Below, one piece after another: positions 12,934 to 15,256 of a DNA stretch of 15,256 bases. Position 1 is the stretch's first letter; each line of letters opens with the position of its first letter. The notes beneath the pieces were generated by a model, which was given only the letters and a program-made list of their open reading frames with translations, did no database searches and was not told the origin of the DNA. The stretch lies in contig CANNUR010000048.1 in assembly GCA_947523045.1 (NCBI GenBank), positions 1 through 15,256 on the forward strand, written 5' to 3'. The stretch is from an uncultured Prosthecobacter sp. (GTDB lineage Bacteria > Verrucomicrobiota > Verrucomicrobiia > Verrucomicrobiales > Verrucomicrobiaceae). The position numbers were made by a program, and so were the translations under genes.

Positions 12934-15256
12934 ATGCCAAACGATGAATCAGAACGTCCGTTCTCCCCAAAGGAATTCATGAAGTCTTGGAGACCCGAAA
13001 GGTTTTCCGATTCAACAGTCAATGTCCAGCACCCGCTGAATGCCTCGATCCTGGAATACCACCTCGCGGCATTGACCTCGCACAACAAGGACACCGAGTT
13101 TGAGCTCTTTGCCAAAGCGGTCGCAGAGCGAAGCATTTGTCCAAACCTGTTGCCCCAGACAGGGCCAACCGGCGGAGGGGACGCCAAGGTCGATACTGAA
13201 ACCTATCCGGTCGCACCGGAGTTGGTGCTGGCGTGGTATTTGGGTACTCCAAACGCTGCAAATGAGAGGTGGGGCTTTGCATTCAGTGCGAAGAAGGAGT
13301 GGAAGCCCAAGGCGAAATCAGATATTCGCAAGATCGCCGCGACAGGACGGGGCTACACGAAGGCATTCTTCATCTCTAATCAACTGATCCCTGACAGGGA
13401 GACGGCAGAGGTCCAAGATGAGCTGAGTGCTGAGCTCGGCATGGAAGTGCGGGTGCTAGGGCTTCTTTGGCTCATCCAAGAGGTGTTCTCGAAGAAGATG
13501 GAGTCGGTGGCCATCGAAAAACTAGGGCTCGATCTTCCGACCACAAACATACGGATCGAGGGCCCCAATGATGCTTCGAGACTGAACGTCCTTCAGCGTC
13601 TGGAGACTTCCATACAGGCTGCTGTGAAAGACGGAACCTTGGGCACTGATCTGGTGAACAATTGTATCGAGGCTGCCCGGATTTCTCGTGAACTTGAACA
13701 ATCGAGAGATGAAATTGATGGTCGATATGAGCGCGCAAAGCGTCTAGCGAGACAGTGTGGGACTCCTGCGCAACAAATCATATCTCTCTATCAGCATGCA
13801 TGGACGACCTACCATTGGAGCGAAGACTTCGAGGCGTTTGGCAAGATGTATGACGAGTTTGAGGAGTTGACCAAGGATTCAAAGAATGCGGCACACCTAG
13901 AACTGCTGAACAATCTTTGGAGCATGCTGTTTACACTCGTCAGAATGAAAGTCGGCCCTTATGGCGATGAGCACCTTGGAAAGCGAACCATCACCCTCGC
14001 TCAAGCCTTGGAACGAGTTAGCCAAATATCCGAGATGCCAAACTCAGCGCTTCAGGCCAGGGCTATGATGTTGATTCAGAACATTATGGTGACGCTCCCA
14101 TCGGTGCCAGCGAATGTCTTCGCCGCCCTCCAAGATGTGGTTAGAAAGAGCGGTGGGTTGATTGGCTTCCCACTCGAATCCCTCGTAAATGTGATCGGCC
14201 TGTTTGATCGCACGTTCGGTGATTTGCCTGAGTTCGAGGCACTTCATGATGAGCTCGTGACCCCCTTCGCAAGCCGCTCGGGCCAAGCTGAGGCCGCCAA
14301 CCTGAATCTGAAGCGTGCGGTAAGCAGGCTCGAATCTGGTAAGGCTTACGATGCCATAACATTAATAGGCCGCTCGCTGGTTGGACTGAGCCAGCATGAG
14401 CACAGGCAGACACTAATTTCGGCCCTCAACATCTTAAGCTACGCCTATGAAAAGGTAGGTCTGATGTGGGCTGCTCGAGGCGCGTTGCTGAACTCCATTT
14501 GCATCGCCATTGGCGAGTTCGAGACCCATGCTGACACCTCCCGCATTCAATCAGGATTTCTTGGTCACATGAAGTGTCTGGAGCTGCAACTCGGGCGTCT
14601 TCCGCAATGTCTTGAATGGGCTCATTTCGCTGCGGCCTCGTCCCAAGCATTTGGAGACAATCTTACGGATGAGGAAAGAGTAGAGGAATGGCTGTCCTTT
14701 GACACAGGACTTGGGTTGCTCTGTCTCCGGGCTAACTTGGATCAATTAGGTCAGTTGACCACCATGCCCGATGTGTTTGGCAGATTTGGCTTGGAGGTTG
14801 CGAAGGCGTCGTTGCTCTTTGCGCTAGGTCACGAAGATGATTTTTTTCAGCATATTGCGCGTGAGGGTGATGGGCCAGATGATGTTTTTAGTTTTATCGC
14901 CGGTCAACCAATCGCCAAAAGTATTCCCAAGACGTTTGCTTTTGATCGCGGCGGGCGAACGGTGTTCTTTTCTCAAATCTGGGGATGCCGAATCAGCATT
15001 TCTACGCCGGTTGAGTCTCCATTCATTGAATTGGCCGAATCAATACTGGCAGCTTCCGAAGCGATTCTTGCCACCTTAGGACGACATCAGGTTTTTGCTG
15101 TGACACCGACATTTGCAATTACGATTGAGCCATCAGACTGTGAATGGTTTGAATTTGAGTGTGGAGCCGACTCTATCACAATCAAGTCTGGAAAATTCGA
15201 TCCCAAGCGGCAAAAGTCTGAGGGAGGTAATGAGGTTCAAAGCCGGCTCACCGAAC
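12934..15256 (+). CDS. Large protein with nuclease-like N-terminal domain and helical sensor-like region, C-terminus outside the window
   Basis: The frame is open from 12934 to the window end (774 codons, no stop). Residues ~35-200 resemble a restriction-endonuclease-like PD-(D/E)xK domain. They show TEFELFAKAV, then ICPNLLPQTGPTGGGDAKVD (D83, D87), then WGFAFSAKKEWKPKAKSDIRKI (K120, K121). The last motif has SxK where a classic ExK would stand. Residues ~200-680 are mostly amphipathic helix, TPR-like in character; no P-loop is visible. A beta-rich stretch follows (~675-770). No membrane segment is seen. GC content is about 50% or lower, well below the left half, which suggests transfer. The ATG at 12934 includes PKEFMKSWRPERFSDS, which I believe is part of the family N-terminus. 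The alternative ATG at 12979 has a good AAGGA four bases upstream. A phage-defence effector is the best guess; the function is unproven. Confidence 0.8.
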   Translation, partial: MPNDESERPFSPKEFMKSWRPERFSDSTVNVQHPLNASILEYHLAALTSHNKDTEFELFAKAVAERSICPNLLPQTGPTGGGDAKVDTETYPVAPELVLAWYLGTPNAANERWGFAFSAKKEWKPKAKSDIRKIAATGRGYTKAFFISNQLIPDRETAEVQDELSAELGMEVRVLGLLWLIQEVFSKKMESVAIEKLGLDLPTTNIRIEGPNDASRLNVLQRLETSIQAAVKDGTLGTDLVNNCIEAARISRELEQSRDEIDGRYERAKRLARQCGTPAQQIISLYQHAWTTYHWSEDFEAFGKMYDEFEELTKDSKNAAHLELLNNLWSMLFTLVRMKVGPYGDEHLGKRTITLAQALERVSQISEMPNSALQARAMMLIQNIMVTLPSVPANVFAALQDVVRKSGGLIGFPLESLVNVIGLFDRTFGDLPEFEALHDELVTPFASRSGQAEAANLNLKRAVSRLESGKAYDAITLIGRSLVGLSQHEHRQTLISALNILSYAYEKVGLMWAARGALLNSICIAIGEFETHADTSRIQSGFLGHMKCLELQLGRLPQCLEWAHFAAASSQAFGDNLTDEERVEEWLSFDTGLGLLCLRANLDQLGQLTTMPDVFGRFGLEVAKASLLFALGHEDDFFQHIAREGDGPDDVFSFIAGQPIAKSIPKTFAFDRGGRTVFFSQIWGCRISISTPVESPFIELAESILAASEAILATLGRHQVFAVTPTFAITIEPSDCEWFEFECGADSITIKSGKFDPKRQKSEGGNEVQSRLTE
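12970..12974 (+). promoter_or_regulatory. AAGGA ribosome site before an alternative internal start at 12979
   Basis: AAGGA is followed by the four-base spacer ATTC and then the in-frame ATG at 12979-12981. It is a much better initiation context than the one before 12934, which has no purine-rich site close by. It could make 12979 the true start, or give two products differing by 15 residues. Confidence 0.45.

Overview
The window is a GC-rich bacterial chromosome segment (mid-60s % GC by eye over most of its length). Very large secreted FG-GAP/LamG/LCCL proteins, little use of Shine-Dalgarno sites, and a Fic-DUF1016 gene pair suggest Verrucomicrobiota or a related PVC-group bacterium. That placement is inference from gene content only; no rRNA or tRNA gene is present to confirm it.

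Layout. (1) 1-6025, minus strand: the first 2008 codons of one giant exported protein, open from its start codon to the window edge. It has a signal peptide, PPC-like beta-sandwiches, a LamG lectin-like domain, an LCCL domain, and then two copies of a ~740-residue module. Each module is an Ig-like (Big_5-type) domain, seven FG-GAP/VCBS calcium-loop repeats (one seven-bladed beta-propeller) and PPC-like domains. Every long plus-strand frame here is an antisense shadow. (2) 6026-6353: a spacer with one doubtful small secreted-peptide frame and a nine-A tract abutting the giant gene's start. (3) 6354-8942, minus strand: a small exported protein of unknown function with a good sigma70-type promoter, preceded by a canonical adenine deaminase. 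(4) 9021-10132, plus strand: a Sel1-repeat protein fused to a C39-like cysteine peptidase domain. An apparent out-of-frame internal deletion breaks the peptidase. (5) 10133-10485: a 353-base spacer holding the promoter of the next gene and two sets of short direct repeats. (6) 10486-15256, plus strand: an accessory cluster of tightly spaced co-directional genes: a Fic AMP-transferase with an intact active site and its own inhibitory motif, a DUF1016/YhcG-type PD-(D/E)xK nuclease, a winged-helix remnant broken by an amber codon, and a large protein (no stop in the window) with a nuclease-like N-terminal domain and a long, mostly helical region. GC content falls to about 50% in the last gene, consistent with horizontal acquisition.

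How the parts relate. The left half is housekeeping (purine salvage) plus cell-surface or secreted proteins. The right end resembles a defence or toxin island. Its most unusual features are four three-base-loop palindromes lying in frame inside the linker of the DUF1016 nuclease, helically phased repeats over the fic promoter, and the last gene, a candidate nuclease-sensor effector.
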